The notes under the pieces were generated by a model, which was given only the letters and a program-made list of their open reading frames with translations, made no database searches and was not told the origin of the DNA. The position numbers and the translations under genes were made by a program. A stretch of 64,000 bases of DNA from Bacillus methanolicus PB1 (GTDB lineage Bacteria > Bacillota > Bacilli > Bacillales > Cytobacillaceae), in the NCBI RefSeq assembly GCF_000262755.1, contig NZ_AFEU01000003.1:930001-994000 (forward strand), read 5' to 3'. Shown here in pieces: positions 35,762-47,841 of this stretch. The stretch's first letter is position 1. Every line of letters starts with the position of its first letter.

Positions 35762-38176
35762 TTATCCTTCATCCACCATAAAATCGTATGGGGTAATATT
35801 TTCCATTCCGATCATCGGATCCTCATTCATCAATATCTCTTCAAACGAAACAGGAGGTTCGGTATTTTCCTTCTTTTCTGTCCGCACAATTGCAGGAATT
35901 TGCTCTCGGATCTTTTCGCATAGTGATGTATTGCGGATTTGATCATCCGTTCTTTCTACACCCATTCTCAAAGCATCTTCTTCACCGCATAAGATAAGAA
36001 ACTGTTTGCTTCTTGTAATTGCTGTATAAATTAGATTTCTGCGCAGCATCCGGTAATAGCTTCTTACGACAGGAAAGATCACGATTTGAAATTCGCTTCC
36101 TTGCGCTTTATGAACAGAACAGCAGTAGGCATGGGTTATTTGATTAAGGTCCTGGCGGGTATACGAAACTTCTGTCCCTTCAAAAGAAACCACAACCATA
36201 TCTTGTTTTTCCGTATTTTCTTTGGCGTAGAAAATCGATACAACTTCTCCGATGTCTCCGTTAAAAACATTGCTTTCCGGCTGGTTTACGAGCTGAAGAA
36301 CTTTATCGCCAATCCGGTACTTCACATCCCCGAAAGTGATTTCTTTTCGCGACCCGTCAGGATTCGGGTTGAAAATCTCCTGCAATAATACATTCAACCG
36401 ATCAATTCCTGCAGGTCCCCTATACATCGGGGCGAGTACTTGAATATCCTTTGCTGAATAGCCTTTTTTCTTCGCATTTAAGGCGACCTTCTCGACAACT
36501 TGGGCAATTTGTGCAGTATTGCACTTTATAAACGAACGGTCAGGCTTTTGTTCTGATATTCCTTCAGGCAGCCTGCCATTTTTCATTTCGTGGGCAAGTT
36601 CAATGATGGATGAGCCTTCAGCCTGGCGATATATATCTGTCAAACGCACCGTAGGAATTCTTTCCGATTGCAGCAAGTCTTTTAATACTTGCCCCGGTCC
36701 CACCGATGGCAATTGGTCTTCATCACCGACAAGGATTACCTGAATTTGTTCAGGCAATGCCTTAAATAATTGATTGGCAAGCCACACATCAACCATTGAA
36801 GTTTCATCAACAATAAGCAATTTTCCTTCAAGAGGATAATCTTCATTACGATCAAAACCCTCCGTGCCATTCCAGCCAAGCAAGCGGTGAACGGTCAGTG
36901 CAGGCAATCCCGTCGATTCACTCATCCTTTTGGCAGCCCGTCCGGTTGGGGCAGCCAGCAAAAACGGATATGGCTCATCTTTTCGATAATCCTCAAGGTT
37001 CAATGAACAGCCGTGCAGTTCGGCATAAAGTTCGACAATTCCTTTTATAACAGTAGTTTTCCCGGTTCCCGGCCCGCCCGTTAATATCATCATCGGCGAC
37101 ATAAGCGCAGTTTGGATCGCTTCTTTTTGTGTCGGGGCATACTGTACACCGAGTCTTTCTTCCAATTTTCCTAGAGCTATTAAGAACTCTGATTCAGGAA
37201 ACTGGTTTTCGTACTCCGTTTGCGATAAGATCCGCTTTATATTTGTTACAAGACCTTTTTCCGCAAAATAAAGGGAAGGCAAATAGATCCGCTTTTCTTC
37301 ACCAATGATTTTCCCTTCTTCTTGAAGCTTAATAATTTCATTGGAAATATCGGTATAGTCAATTTCTTCAGGCTGGTTTTCTTCAAGCAGCTTTTTGATG
37401 CTTTCCAATAAATCCTCTGCGTTTAGGAAGACATGTCCTGCTTGCAGGCTCTCAGTTTCCAGCGTATATAAACAAGCTGCTCTTATCCTGTCCGGATGGT
37501 TTCCTGTTATGCCGAGCTTAAGCCCGAGCTCATCTGCACGGCCAAAACCGACGCCTTCGATATCTTCCACAAGCTTGAAAGGATTAGATTGAATAATGTC
37601 AATGGTTTGTTCCTTATAAACTTGATAAATTCTCATTGACAGCTGCGGACCGAAGCCATAATGATTTAAAGCAATCATAATTTGTTCCAGCCCTTGATGC
37701 TCCATGAGCGTATCATACAGCATTTTTGCTTTATCCGGAGGAAGCTTTGGTACTGAATCAAGCAGTGATGGCTCATTTAAAATCCTTGAAATTGCATTTT
37801 CTCCAAGAGTGGCAACAATACTTTCAGCAGTCTTTTTGCCGATGCCTTTAAAAAGTTCACTTGACAAATAATTAATGACACCTTGCTTGGAATGAGGCAT
37901 TTCTTTCCTGAAATGATTTGCCTGGAACTGAAGTCCAAATTTCGGATGCTCCTTCATTTGCCCAAAAAATGTATAAATTTCTTGTTCATGAAGGCGGGGA
38001 AAATAGCCGGTAATAACAGCTTCTTTATCTTCATAATTCTCATTTGTTTCTTCCACTCGTACACGCAATACAGTGTATAAATTTTGATCATTATGAAAGA
38101 TTGTAACAATAAGTTTGCCTTTTATGTATTTTTGGCCGTCAGCAAACAAGTCGAGTGTGTTTTGTTTTTCCGCCAT
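35762..38176 (-). CDS. recD2: ATP-dependent DNA helicase RecD2
   Basis: RecD2 (YrrC) is a 5'-3' SF1 helicase that acts alone in Gram-positives, in mismatch repair support and replication-fork maintenance. The 804-residue product has an N-terminal extension with tandem helix-hairpin-helix motifs (LFKGIGKKTAESIV, IEGVGFGRADELG). Walker A GGPGTGKTT lies near residue 367, with VDETSMVD, GDEDQLPSVGPG, and VHKAQGSEF and YTAITRS near the end. ATG 38174-38176 is chosen behind AAGGATGGG. Downstream of yrrB. Confidence 0.95.
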   Translation of the reverse strand: MAEKQNTLDLFADGQKYIKGKLIVTIFHNDQNLYTVLRVRVEETNENYEDKEAVITGYFPRLHEQEIYTFFGQMKEHPKFGLQFQANHFRKEMPHSKQGVINYLSSELFKGIGKKTAESIVATLGENAISRILNEPSLLDSVPKLPPDKAKMLYDTLMEHQGLEQIMIALNHYGFGPQLSMRIYQVYKEQTIDIIQSNPFKLVEDIEGVGFGRADELGLKLGITGNHPDRIRAACLYTLETESLQAGHVFLNAEDLLESIKKLLEENQPEEIDYTDISNEIIKLQEEGKIIGEEKRIYLPSLYFAEKGLVTNIKRILSQTEYENQFPESEFLIALGKLEERLGVQYAPTQKEAIQTALMSPMMILTGGPGTGKTTVIKGIVELYAELHGCSLNLEDYRKDEPYPFLLAAPTGRAAKRMSESTGLPALTVHRLLGWNGTEGFDRNEDYPLEGKLLIVDETSMVDVWLANQLFKALPEQIQVILVGDEDQLPSVGPGQVLKDLLQSERIPTVRLTDIYRQAEGSSIIELAHEMKNGRLPEGISEQKPDRSFIKCNTAQIAQVVEKVALNAKKKGYSAKDIQVLAPMYRGPAGIDRLNVLLQEIFNPNPDGSRKEITFGDVKYRIGDKVLQLVNQPESNVFNGDIGEVVSIFYAKENTEKQDMVVVSFEGTEVSYTRQDLNQITHAYCCSVHKAQGSEFQIVIFPVVRSYYRMLRRNLIYTAITRSKQFLILCGEEDALRMGVERTDDQIRNTSLCEKIREQIPAIVRTEKKENTEPPVSFEEILMNEDPMIGMENITPYDFMVDEG

Positions 38177-38208
38177 CGTTTCCCATCCTTCTTCAAACAA
38201 AATTACAA

Positions 38209-38874
38209 TTAATGGAGATTGGAATTTCCTTTTTCAATCAATTTTTTTCCATAACCCGCGAGTATATGATCAGGTTGAATAGCAAGAGCTTTTTCAAACA
38301 TAGCGAGTGCTTTTTCTGCGTTTTCGTTGTAACCGTACCCAACTCCAAGATTGTAAAATGCATCTGCATGATCCGGGTCAATGGCAACACAACGCTCAAA
38401 TTGCACAATCGCTTCATCAATTAAGTCTTGCCGAGCGAGACAGAGTCCATACTGGAACCTTGCTTCAGCATCCATTTCATTTAATTCAACGCTTCGCTGC
38501 AAATACGGCAGTGCCAGTTTTGTCTGTTCCAGCTGAACAAGCGCCATTCCAAGCATAAAGAAGTTGTCGCTAGAATCGAGGCCTTTTTTCATTGCTTTTT
38601 CAAACATGTTTTTTGCTTCTTCAAACTGCTGCGTTTCATAGTATAAATTGCCGATGCTGTAATAGGCTGTTGCGGCATTCTCATCCAGCTCGATCGCCTT
38701 TTGAAAAAAATTCAAAGCTCTGTCCGTTTCGCCAACAGCAGAAAGCACATTTCCAAAATTTATGTAGAGAATCGGATCTTCTGGATTTTCTTCAATTGCT
38801 TCTGAAAAAACTTTGGCAGCTTCTTCCCACTTGCCTTCTTTCATATACTGAATTCCGATTGCGTTCTTATCCAT
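38209..38874 (-). CDS. yrrB: TPR-repeat protein YrrB
   Basis: This 221-residue protein is made of about six tetratricopeptide repeats, each near 34 residues with the W-LG-Y-A-F-A-P pattern (for example ALNFFQKAIELDENAATAYY and ALAMFEKALAIQPDH). It is cytosolic and lacks a signal peptide. It probably acts as a protein-binding scaffold; the partner is unknown. It lies between mnmA and recD2 in the order seen in B. subtilis. Confidence 0.9.
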   Translation of the reverse strand: MDKNAIGIQYMKEGKWEEAAKVFSEAIEENPEDPILYINFGNVLSAVGETDRALNFFQKAIELDENAATAYYSIGNLYYETQQFEEAKNMFEKAMKKGLDSSDNFFMLGMALVQLEQTKLALPYLQRSVELNEMDAEARFQYGLCLARQDLIDEAIVQFERCVAIDPDHADAFYNLGVGYGYNENAEKALAMFEKALAIQPDHILAGYGKKLIEKGNSNLH

Positions 38875-38950
38875 GATTGTCCACGCTCCATTCTATTTGA
38901 AAGTATAGCATATTTCTTCGGGGCTTTTTAAGAATCAGGTTCTCAAAAAC

Positions 38951-38975
38951 AAGAGGCTGACTATAGTCAGCCCCA
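38951..38975 (-). terminator. Terminator of mnmA
   Basis: The perfect palindrome GGCTGACTATAGTCAGCC (38955-38972) is followed by TCTTGTTTTTG on the minus strand. The stem shares the GGCTGACT core with other hairpins of the window. Confidence 0.8.
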
Positions 38976-38985
38976 TTTTATTGCA

Positions 38986-41278
<2,293 letters not shown>

Positions 41279-41311
41279 AAGTGCCACCTTCTCTTCCTGT
41301 ACGTCTTTTTT

Positions 41312-41489
41312 TGTGGAAAAGGGGCGGAGCTACGCTAACAAAGATAGAAATACCAACTTTTCTTTAGCAAGATACTTGTTTAGCTTTGTAAATATTTAGA
41401 GCTTTGCTTCGCTCACACCGCCTTATTATGTTGGTTCTGTTTTTTAATGAAAGCTATTTCCATGTTAGGGTTGGGAGTTTAAAACTCAT
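41312..41489. repeat. 180-bp dispersed repeat, copy B (inverted)
   Basis: This is the reverse complement of 14379-14557 with about ten differences. It fills nearly all of the space between iscS and cymR. The ends (TGTGGAAAAGGGG and GGGAGTTTAAAACTCAT) match copy A exactly or nearly so. Confidence 0.8.
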
Positions 41490-41502
41490 ACACGCTTATT
41501 AA

Positions 41503-41922
41503 TTAAATATAAAACATATAAGAATCCGTTTCGCCATCGCCTGTATAATTTGATAAATCTTCTAATGTTGTATTATCAAGAACTTCTTTTACTGCATCCC
41601 TGATGCGTATCCATAATTCCCTCTTAGCCGGCTCTTCGTCTTCAATCCCTTCAACGGGACTGATCGGGCCTTCCAACACACGGATAATATCTCCTGCTGT
41701 AATTGTAGAAGGGTCCTTCCCCAAAACATATCCGCCATATGCCCCTCGGATACTTCTAACTAAACCGGCATTTCTGAGCGGCGCTATCAATTGCTCCAAG
41801 TAGTGTTCAGATAAGTCGTTTGTTTGGGCAATGGATTTGAGAGAAATCGGCCCTTCTCCATGTCGTTTTGCCAACTCGATCATAATCGTTAATCCATATC
41901 TGCCTTTTGTGGAAATTTTCAT
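41503..41922 (-). CDS. cymR: Cysteine metabolism repressor CymR (Rrf2 family)
   Basis: CymR represses sulfur-uptake and cysteine-making genes when cysteine is plentiful, in B. subtilis as a complex with CysK. The 139-residue product begins MKISTKGRYGLTIMIEL and has the winged HTH of Rrf2 proteins (ISLKSIAQTNDLSEHYLEQL). It then has GLVRSIRGAYGGYVL and lacks the three-Cys iron-sulfur ligand loop of IscR, as CymR does. A promoter with extended -10 lies upstream. Likely targets in this window are the yrrT operon and possibly its own unit. Confidence 0.93.
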   Translation of the reverse strand: MKISTKGRYGLTIMIELAKRHGEGPISLKSIAQTNDLSEHYLEQLIAPLRNAGLVRSIRGAYGGYVLGKDPSTITAGDIIRVLEGPISPVEGIEDEEPAKRELWIRIRDAVKEVLDNTTLEDLSNYTGDGETDSYMFYI

Positions 41923-42084
41923 GCCTCTGCACCTCGATTCGTTTCTTCTCCTGTTTTCCTGAATATCTTTATTTCTTATTTTTTAAAAAATTTAGCCATA
42001 AGCCTGTAAACTGCTGGCATCCGGATATCATTTATATAAACATACTTTTTATCTAAATTCTTAGTATGAAGATAGGCTTTTGCC

Positions 42085-42093
42085 ATTATAGCA
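42085..42093 (-). promoter_or_regulatory. Extended -10 promoter of cymR
   Basis: On the minus strand TGCTATAAT is a perfect extended -10 about 160 bp before cymR; the -35 position (TGCAAG, 17 bp upstream) is poor, as is usual for extended -10 promoters. Confidence 0.5.
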
Positions 42094-42154
42094 CAATTGT
42101 TATCATTCTTGCATTTTTTCATTTTTTCTAAAACGAAAAATCCTTGTTTTGACA

Positions 42155-43441
42155 TTATTTCTTATTCTTAAATTCTTCAAGTTTTTTATAAATAGCAGCA
42201 AGCCGTTTTTCTTCGCCGGCTTCGATCGGTTGATAATATTTTGTTCCCTTCAAATTGCCAGGGAGGTAATCCTGCTGAACCCAGCCGCCAAACGTGCCGA
42301 TCGGATAATCATGTGGATACTTATAGCCTACATGCCCCAACTCTTTAGAACCGGCATAATGACTATCTCGAAGGTGTTTAGGGATTTCGCCCACTTTACC
42401 TTTTTTAATATCGTCTATCGCTTTGTCTAAGGCCTTGTACGCTGAATTTGATTTCGATGACAGGCACATTTCCACCACTGCAACAGACAAGGGAATACGG
42501 GCTTCCGGTAAGCCTAAACGCTCACTGGCAGTGACGGCTGCCACTACATTATTGCCAACAGATGTATTCGCTAAGCCTATATCTTCATAAGCAATGACTA
42601 ACAATCTTCGATTTACTGCTGTTAAATCGCCTGTTTCAAGTAAGTGTGCCAAGTAATATAGGGCGGCATCTACATCGCTTCCCCTAATGCTCTTTTGAAG
42701 ACTGGAAAGAAGATTATAGAAATTAGAACCTTTTTTATCACCATATACACCTACATTGCCAATCATATCGTTAATCGTTTCATCTTCTACAATATAGGTA
42801 TCATTGTCTTTTCTAGAAGCATATACAATCGATTCTAGTAATGTTAATGATTTTCTGGCATCTCCATTTGATCCGAAAGCAATTTTTTGTATTTGTTCAT
42901 CAGTAATTTGAATGGAAAATTTTCCTAACCCCTTTTTCTCGTCATGTAACGCACGTTTAAGCAGTTCTTGAAGATCTTCTATTGTTAAACGTGTTAATTG
43001 CTTAATTTGTCCGCAACGGCTTCGTATAGCCGGATTGACATCGTGAAAAGGATTTTCGGTTGTCGCTCCAATTAAGATAATATCTCCGCGCTCCACATGC
43101 GGCAATAAATAGTCTTGTTGAGCTTTGTTAAAACGGTGGATTTCATCTAAAAACAAAATGACTTTTCCCGTTAGACGCGTCTCCTCCACAACTGCTTCCA
43201 CATCTTTTTTGCCTGCGGTTGTTGCATTCAAGGCAATAAAAGGAATTTTCGCCGTTCCTGCTATAGCGTAAGCAATGGAAGTTTTGCCGATACCCGGTTC
43301 ACCATATAATAACATTGACGGCACATAGCCGTTATTAATCATTTTATATAAACTTGTATGTTTTCCGATAATATCTTTCTGACCAACAATTTCATCAATG
43401 TTTGTTGGTCTCATTCGATACGCAAGCGGTTCTCCATTCAA
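42155..43441 (-). CDS. rarA: Replication-associated recombination protein RarA (MgsA)
   Basis: RarA is a AAA+ ATPase related to clamp loaders that works at stalled forks. The 428-residue product has YGEPGIGKTSIAYA (Walker A), LFLDEIHRFNKAQQDYLLP (Walker B/DExH), GATTENPFHDVNPAIRSR (sensor 1, arginine finger) and the C-terminal tetramerization region KSIRGSDVDAALYYLAHLLETG. TTG 43439-43441 (M-NGEPLAYRMRP) is seven bases behind GGAGGT. Against my memory of B. subtilis YrvN it looks clearly diverged, so an ancient replacement is possible. Confidence 0.93.
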   Translation of the reverse strand: MNGEPLAYRMRPTNIDEIVGQKDIIGKHTSLYKMINNGYVPSMLLYGEPGIGKTSIAYAIAGTAKIPFIALNATTAGKKDVEAVVEETRLTGKVILFLDEIHRFNKAQQDYLLPHVERGDIILIGATTENPFHDVNPAIRSRCGQIKQLTRLTIEDLQELLKRALHDEKKGLGKFSIQITDEQIQKIAFGSNGDARKSLTLLESIVYASRKDNDTYIVEDETINDMIGNVGVYGDKKGSNFYNLLSSLQKSIRGSDVDAALYYLAHLLETGDLTAVNRRLLVIAYEDIGLANTSVGNNVVAAVTASERLGLPEARIPLSVAVVEMCLSSKSNSAYKALDKAIDDIKKGKVGEIPKHLRDSHYAGSKELGHVGYKYPHDYPIGTFGGWVQQDYLPGNLKGTKYYQPIEAGEEKRLAAIYKKLEEFKNKK

Positions 43442-43510
43442 TTTCCTAACCTCCAACAATGTCCTAAAAAAATTATATACTTAAAAAATGATGAAGCAAA
43501 TTAAATAAAA

Positions 43511-43612
43511 GTCAGGGTCAGACCCCTCTAATACAATGTATAGACAAACATTAATAAAACCCTTCTATATGTTGGAGGAAGACAGACCCTTATGAGTCAA
43601 TCTTTTTTAACA
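43511..43612. repeat. MITE-like dispersed repeat, copy 2 (inverted)
   Basis: It matches the reverse complement of 3778-3898 over most of its length, sharing GGGTCAGACCCCTC, ATAGACAAACA-TAA, TTCTATAT-TTG and AGACCCTTATGAGTC-type ends, with a short internal deletion. It lies between rarA and the 6S RNA gene. Confidence 0.7.
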
Positions 43613-43707
43613 TTCCGTCCTTTGCCTCTCGTTCATGATCACATCCAACGATTTTTTCACAAAATAAAGCTGAACACAATTTTAAGTTCATAAAAATAGG
43701 AAGCATT

Positions 43708-43734
43708 AAAAAACTCCACGCTCTTTGCGTGGAG
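43708..43734 (-). terminator. Terminator of 6S RNA
   Basis: CTCCACGC, loop AAAGA and GCGTGGAG are followed by TTTTTT on the minus strand. Confidence 0.85.
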
Positions 43735-43752
43735 ATGAATATCACTATGTTT

Positions 43753-43950
43753 GACAGAGTCCCAATCGTGCCGTCGTTTTTGATGCCTTCGTTTTGAACC
43801 CGCTCTCCGCAGGTGGGTGCCTTGTTCCGGGCTTCTGTAAGTCCTCTTCAAGGAGGCATTTACGCAGCCCGGAAACCCCAGGCTCCCGAAGTTTGGTTGT
43901 TCGGTCAAAACTTCAGGATTACCAACGAACACATCAGGACTCTTTATCTG
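43753..43950 (-). ncRNA. bsrA: 6S RNA (6S-1, BsrA type)
   Basis: 6S RNA binds SigA-RNA polymerase as a mimic of an open promoter. Evidence: position upstream of rarA and downstream of aspS (bsrA in B. subtilis lies beside aspS) and length near 190 nt. The closing stem is AGAGTCC/GGACTCT (43937-43943 with 43756-43762), the 5' part reads AGTCCTGATGTGTT, and long imperfect arms include GGGCTGCGTAAATGCC and GGCACCCACCTGCGGAGAGCGGG. The exact ends are estimated. An overlapping 103-codon frame is an artefact. Confidence 0.85.
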
Positions 43951-43960
43951 TTGATTGTAT

Positions 43961-43988
43961 ATTATCATATTTAGCCGATTTAATTCAA
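43961..43988 (-). promoter_or_regulatory. SigA promoter of 6S RNA
   Basis: TTGAAT (43983-43988) and GATAAT (43961-43966) are separated by 16 bp, placing the start near 43953, a few bases before the closing stem. The -35 region overlaps the last codons of the aspS neighbourhood spacing. Confidence 0.55.
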
Positions 43989-44006
43989 GAAAACAAAAAT
44001 AGGAAA

Positions 44007-45782
44007 TTACTCGCTTTTTTTGACATTAAGTGACAAATGCAATTCGTCCAGTTGGGCCGAACTTACTTCTCCAGGAGCTTCTGTTAACAAGCAACTGGCA
44101 CTTGCAGTCTTTGGAAACGCAATTGTATCCCGGAGATTTGTTCTCCCTGCCAACAGCATCACAAGCCGGTCAAGACCAAGGGCTATACCCCCATGAGGCG
44201 GTGTACCGTATTCAAATGCTTCCAGCAGGAAACCAAATTGTTCTCTTGCTTCTGATTCACTAAATCCTAGAACGTTAAACATTTTTTCCTGGACGGTTCG
44301 TTCAAAAATTCTTAATGAACCTCCTCCAAGTTCATACCCGTTTAATACGAGATCGTATGCTTGAGCCCGGACAGCATCCGGATTTTGGTCAAGAAGTTCA
44401 ATATCTTCCCTGAATGGCATCGTAAACGGATGGTGGGCTGCATAATAACGGCTTTCCTCTTCATCATATTCCAATAAAGGCCAGTCAGTAATCCATAGGA
44501 AATGAAATTTGTTCTTGTCAATCAGATCCAAGTCTTTTCCAAGCTTTGAGCGAAGTGCTCCGAGGGAATCTGTTACAACTGATTTTTTATCTGCAACAAA
44601 TAATAGTAGGTCACCTTTTTCAACTTCCATGGCTGCATGAATCGCGTTTTGTTCCTCTTCAGAAAGGAATTTTGCAATAGGGCCTTTCAGACCTTCTTTT
44701 TCTGCCTTTAGCCAGGCCAATCCTTTCGCTCCGTAACGGGAAACAAACTCTGTTAATGCATCAATATCTTTCCTTGAATATTTGCCGCTGGCTCCCTTTA
44801 CGTTAATCGCTTTTACTTGGCCGCCATTCTCTGCAGCATTTGCAAAAACTTTAAAGCTTGAATCTTTGACGATCTCAGTTAAGTCGATTAATTCAAGCCC
44901 AAACCGTGTATCAGGCTTATCTGTTCCGAATCGGCTCATTGCATCATGATAGGTCATTCGCGGAAAAGGCGTCTCAATGTCCATCCCTTTTACATCTTTC
45001 ATGACCTTTTTCATCATTTTTTCCATTAAAGACATAATGTCTTCCTGACTCATGAAGCTGGTTTCGATATCGACCTGCGTAAATTCCGGCTGCCGGTCTG
45101 CCCGTAAGTCTTCATCCCTGAAGCAGCGGGCTATTTGATAATATCTTTCGATGCCGCCAACCATCAATAACTGTTTAAAAATTTGCGGAGATTGGGGAAG
45201 GGCAAAGAATTCACCTGGATGAACACGGCTCGGCACAAGATAATCGCGCGCTCCTTCCGGGGTGCTTTTTGTTAAAATCGGCGTTTCAATATCTAAAAAT
45301 CCTTCGCTGTCAAGAAAATCACGAATCGCTTTTGTAACTTGATGGCGCATTTTTAATGTTTCAAACATAATAGGGCGTCTCAAGTCCAAATAACGGTATT
45401 TTAAGCGAACTTCTTCTGAGACATCTGCATAATCGGCAATGACAAACGGAGGATTCTTTGCTTCATTCAAAATTGTTACTTTCTCAGCTTGAATTTCCAC
45501 TTTCCCAGTTTTTAGATTTTCATTGATCGTGCCCTCTTCACGGGCCACAACCGTTCCTACTACATCCAGCACATATTCGGACCGGATTTTTTCAGCCGCC
45601 TCTAACGCTTCCTTTGATATATCCGGATTAAATACGACTTGAACAATTCCTGTCCGGTCGCGAAGATCGACAAAGATTACTCCCCCTAGATCACGGCGTT
45701 TTTGAACCCATCCTTTTAATGTTACTTTTTTACCGATTGCTTCCTCTGTTACTTCTCCGCAAAAATATGTCCTCCCAAACAT
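44007..45782 (-). CDS. aspS: Aspartyl-tRNA synthetase
   Basis: AspRS, 591 residues, begins with an OB-fold anticodon-binding domain ([22 protein letters not shown]). The class II core has motif 2 ([29 protein letters not shown]), a bacterial GAD insertion (about 285-420) and motif 3 ([14 protein letters not shown]). ATG 45780-45782 ([11 protein letters not shown]) is used, behind GAGGAGGAAC. It is 13 bases after hisS and shares its T-box. Whether it is discriminating or also charges tRNA-Asn cannot be read from sequence. Confidence 0.97.
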   Translation of the reverse strand: MFGRTYFCGEVTEEAIGKKVTLKGWVQKRRDLGGVIFVDLRDRTGIVQVVFNPDISKEALEAAEKIRSEYVLDVVGTVVAREEGTINENLKTGKVEIQAEKVTILNEAKNPPFVIADYADVSEEVRLKYRYLDLRRPIMFETLKMRHQVTKAIRDFLDSEGFLDIETPILTKSTPEGARDYLVPSRVHPGEFFALPQSPQIFKQLLMVGGIERYYQIARCFRDEDLRADRQPEFTQVDIETSFMSQEDIMSLMEKMMKKVMKDVKGMDIETPFPRMTYHDAMSRFGTDKPDTRFGLELIDLTEIVKDSSFKVFANAAENGGQVKAINVKGASGKYSRKDIDALTEFVSRYGAKGLAWLKAEKEGLKGPIAKFLSEEEQNAIHAAMEVEKGDLLLFVADKKSVVTDSLGALRSKLGKDLDLIDKNKFHFLWITDWPLLEYDEEESRYYAAHHPFTMPFREDIELLDQNPDAVRAQAYDLVLNGYELGGGSLRIFERTVQEKMFNVLGFSESEAREQFGFLLEAFEYGTPPHGGIALGLDRLVMLLAGRTNLRDTIAFPKTASASCLLTEAPGEVSSAQLDELHLSLNVKKSE

Positions 45783-45795
45783 TTTCGTTCCTCCT

Positions 45796-47067
45796 CTATT
45801 GATAAATCTCTTTAAATTTTTCAACGAATGAAGCAAGTTCCAGCTCCACTTGTTCACCTGATTCCATGTTTTTTAAACTAATCTTATTTTCTTTTAATTC
45901 TTCATCGCCTAATACGGCGACAAATTTAGCATTTAAGCGGTCGGCAGCCTTAAACTGTGCTTTTACCTTCCGGTCAAGATAGTCTCTTTCAGCGGAATAG
46001 CCTTCATTTCTTAACTTGTACAGCAGCTTCACCGTATAATCTTTCGCATCATCGCCTAATGAAACAAGATAACAATCAAGTTTTTCATTTAACGGAAGTG
46101 TGACTCCTTCAGCATCCAGTGCCGAAATAAGCCGTTCAATACTTAATGCAAATCCGATACCCGGAGTTTCCGGTCCACCTAGTTCTTCGGCAAGACCATT
46201 GTATCTTCCTCCGCCGCATAAAGTTGTAATCGCTCCAAACCCTTCTGCGCCGCTCATAATTTCAAAAGCAGTGTGGTTATAATAATCAAGGCCGCGCACA
46301 AGATTGGAATCGACTTCAAATTCAATATTAAGGCCGGTTAAATATGCTTGTACTTTTTCAAAGTAGGCCCGGGATTCATCATTTAAGTAATCGAGAATCG
46401 ACGGTGCCGTTTTCATTAATTCATGGTCTCGGTCTTGTTTGCAGTCAAGTATCCTCATCGGGTTTTTTTCCAGCCTGTTTTGGCAATCAGAACAAAATTC
46501 ACCGATTCGCGGCTGAAAATGGTTAATTAACGCATCTCGGTGAGCGCTGCGGCTTTCTTTGTCGCCGAGGCTGTTAATAACCACCTTTAATTTCTTTAAA
46601 CCAAGTTCTTTGTAAAGAGAAACGGCTAAGGAAATGACCTCAGCATCAATTGCCGGGTCAGCACTTCCCATCGCTTCAACCCCAAATTGCACGAATTGGC
46701 GGTACCGGCCTGCCTGCGGCCGTTCGTAGCGAAACATCGGCCCCATATAATATAGCTTTACAGGCTGGCTGGCATTTCCGTACATTTTATTTTCTATAAA
46801 GGACCTTACGACTGGAGCTGTTCCTTCCGGACGCAATGTTAAGCTTCTTTTTCCTCTGTCCTCAAATGTGTACATTTCTTTTTGAACAATATCTGTTGTA
46901 TCCCCAACACCTCTAAGAAACAATTCAGTATGCTCAAAAATAGGGGTTCTTATTTCTTGATATTGAAACCTGCGGCATAATTCTCTTGCTTTCATTTCAA
47001 TATACTGCCATTTTTCTACCTGGCCGGGCAAAATATCCTGTGTTCCTCTTGGTATACGGATCGACAT
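45796..47067 (-). CDS. hisS: Histidyl-tRNA synthetase
   Basis: HisRS, 423 residues, class [16 protein letters not shown], motif 2 region [15 protein letters not shown] and [20 protein letters not shown], histidine-specific [15 protein letters not shown] and motif 3 [11 protein letters not shown], with the C-terminal anticodon-binding domain. ATG 47065-47067 is chosen, six bases behind GGAGG; longer readings contain that SD. It leads the hisS-aspS operon and is preceded by a T-box leader. Confidence 0.97.
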   Translation of the reverse strand: MSIRIPRGTQDILPGQVEKWQYIEMKARELCRRFQYQEIRTPIFEHTELFLRGVGDTTDIVQKEMYTFEDRGKRSLTLRPEGTAPVVRSFIENKMYGNASQPVKLYYMGPMFRYERPQAGRYRQFVQFGVEAMGSADPAIDAEVISLAVSLYKELGLKKLKVVINSLGDKESRSAHRDALINHFQPRIGEFCSDCQNRLEKNPMRILDCKQDRDHELMKTAPSILDYLNDESRAYFEKVQAYLTGLNIEFEVDSNLVRGLDYYNHTAFEIMSGAEGFGAITTLCGGGRYNGLAEELGGPETPGIGFALSIERLISALDAEGVTLPLNEKLDCYLVSLGDDAKDYTVKLLYKLRNEGYSAERDYLDRKVKAQFKAADRLNAKFVAVLGDEELKENKISLKNMESGEQVELELASFVEKFKEIYQ

Positions 47068-47117
47068 GACCATCCTCCTGTTCATTTATTTTGATGATAT
47101 GTATAAGTGAAAAATAA

Positions 47118-47395
47118 AAAACCCCCGCTCCCTTGTTTCATAAAAAACAAGGGACGAGAGTTTGTTTTTCCCGTGGTGCCACCCTAATTGAAGCGCAAAA
47201 GTCACTTCCACTTTCAGCAGTTAACGCCTGCGTACGTTCTTCTCCTAATAGAGGGCAAAACCTTTTTCAGAGAGAAACCTACAGAGTGTTCTTTCATTAA
47301 GTCATCATGCAGAAATGTTTTCAGCCTTGACATTTCCTCTCTTTTCATGTGGGTCTTAATTACTCTTCTCCATCATCGGTATTTCTTAAACTAGT
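47118..47395 (-). promoter_or_regulatory. T-box riboswitch of hisS-aspS
   Basis: The T-box AGGGTGGCACCACGGG is at 47170-47185; the terminator stem CCCTTGTTT/AAACAAGGG (47145-47153 with 47130-47138) has a long T-run. Stem I has AGAGTA, ATTAAG/CTTAAT and the AGAGAGGAA distal motif. The specifier loop reads GAAAGAACACTC (47284-47295), holding overlapping AAC (Asn) and CAC (His). The bulge UGGC would pair with a G73 tRNA, which does not fit tRNA-His. Confidence 0.88.
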
Positions 47396-47469
47396 TTTTT
47401 TAATTACATTATCATACGGAGAATCTTATCGCTTGTCAAGAGTGAATTAATTAGAGTACATGGATTCCC

Positions 47470-47646
47470 TTACGAACGCTCCAGTCTTTTTTTCAGCTTT
47501 CTGACATCCCTGATTGACAAACCGAATTCAGTAGCGAATTCAAACATGTTTTCATTTTGCTCTTTTTGAATAAAATCATGAAAATCAACACCAAAAATTT
47601 GATTTTCTCCTGAACTTGCAGACATTGCTTTTTCACTGAATTTCAT
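47470..47646 (-). CDS. yrzK: Small conserved Bacillus protein, probably YrzK
   Basis: A 58-residue product, MKFSEKAMSASSGENQIFGV then DFHDFIQKEQ..., ends with a helix-turn-helix-like FATEFGLSIRDVRKLKKRLER. The SD GGGTGATC precedes the ATG (47644-47646). Function unknown; the C-terminal pattern resembles the second half of a small DNA-binding domain. Placement between hisS and yrvJ suggests the yrzK locus of B. subtilis; I could not confirm this by comparison. Confidence 0.65.
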   Translation of the reverse strand: MKFSEKAMSASSGENQIFGVDFHDFIQKEQNENMFEFATEFGLSIRDVRKLKKRLERS

Positions 47647-47841
47647 CGTGATCACCCTTCGTTCATTTTTCACTGCCTATTGTTCCCATGTTTCCGCGAA
47701 AAATATCTCACTTTTTTCCATATTCTTGATCATTCGTTTTAAAACGATAGGATGATAGGCCGATATTAACAATTAGGGAATGATTTTTCGTCGGGTGTCC
47801 GCTAAAATAACAATAAATAACAGAAGAATGGAGGGAGCTAT

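Noticed and set aside
43657-43968. 103-codon minus-strand ORF over the 6S RNA
   Set aside because: The structure, promoter, terminator and position show a 6S RNA gene; the frame is incidental.
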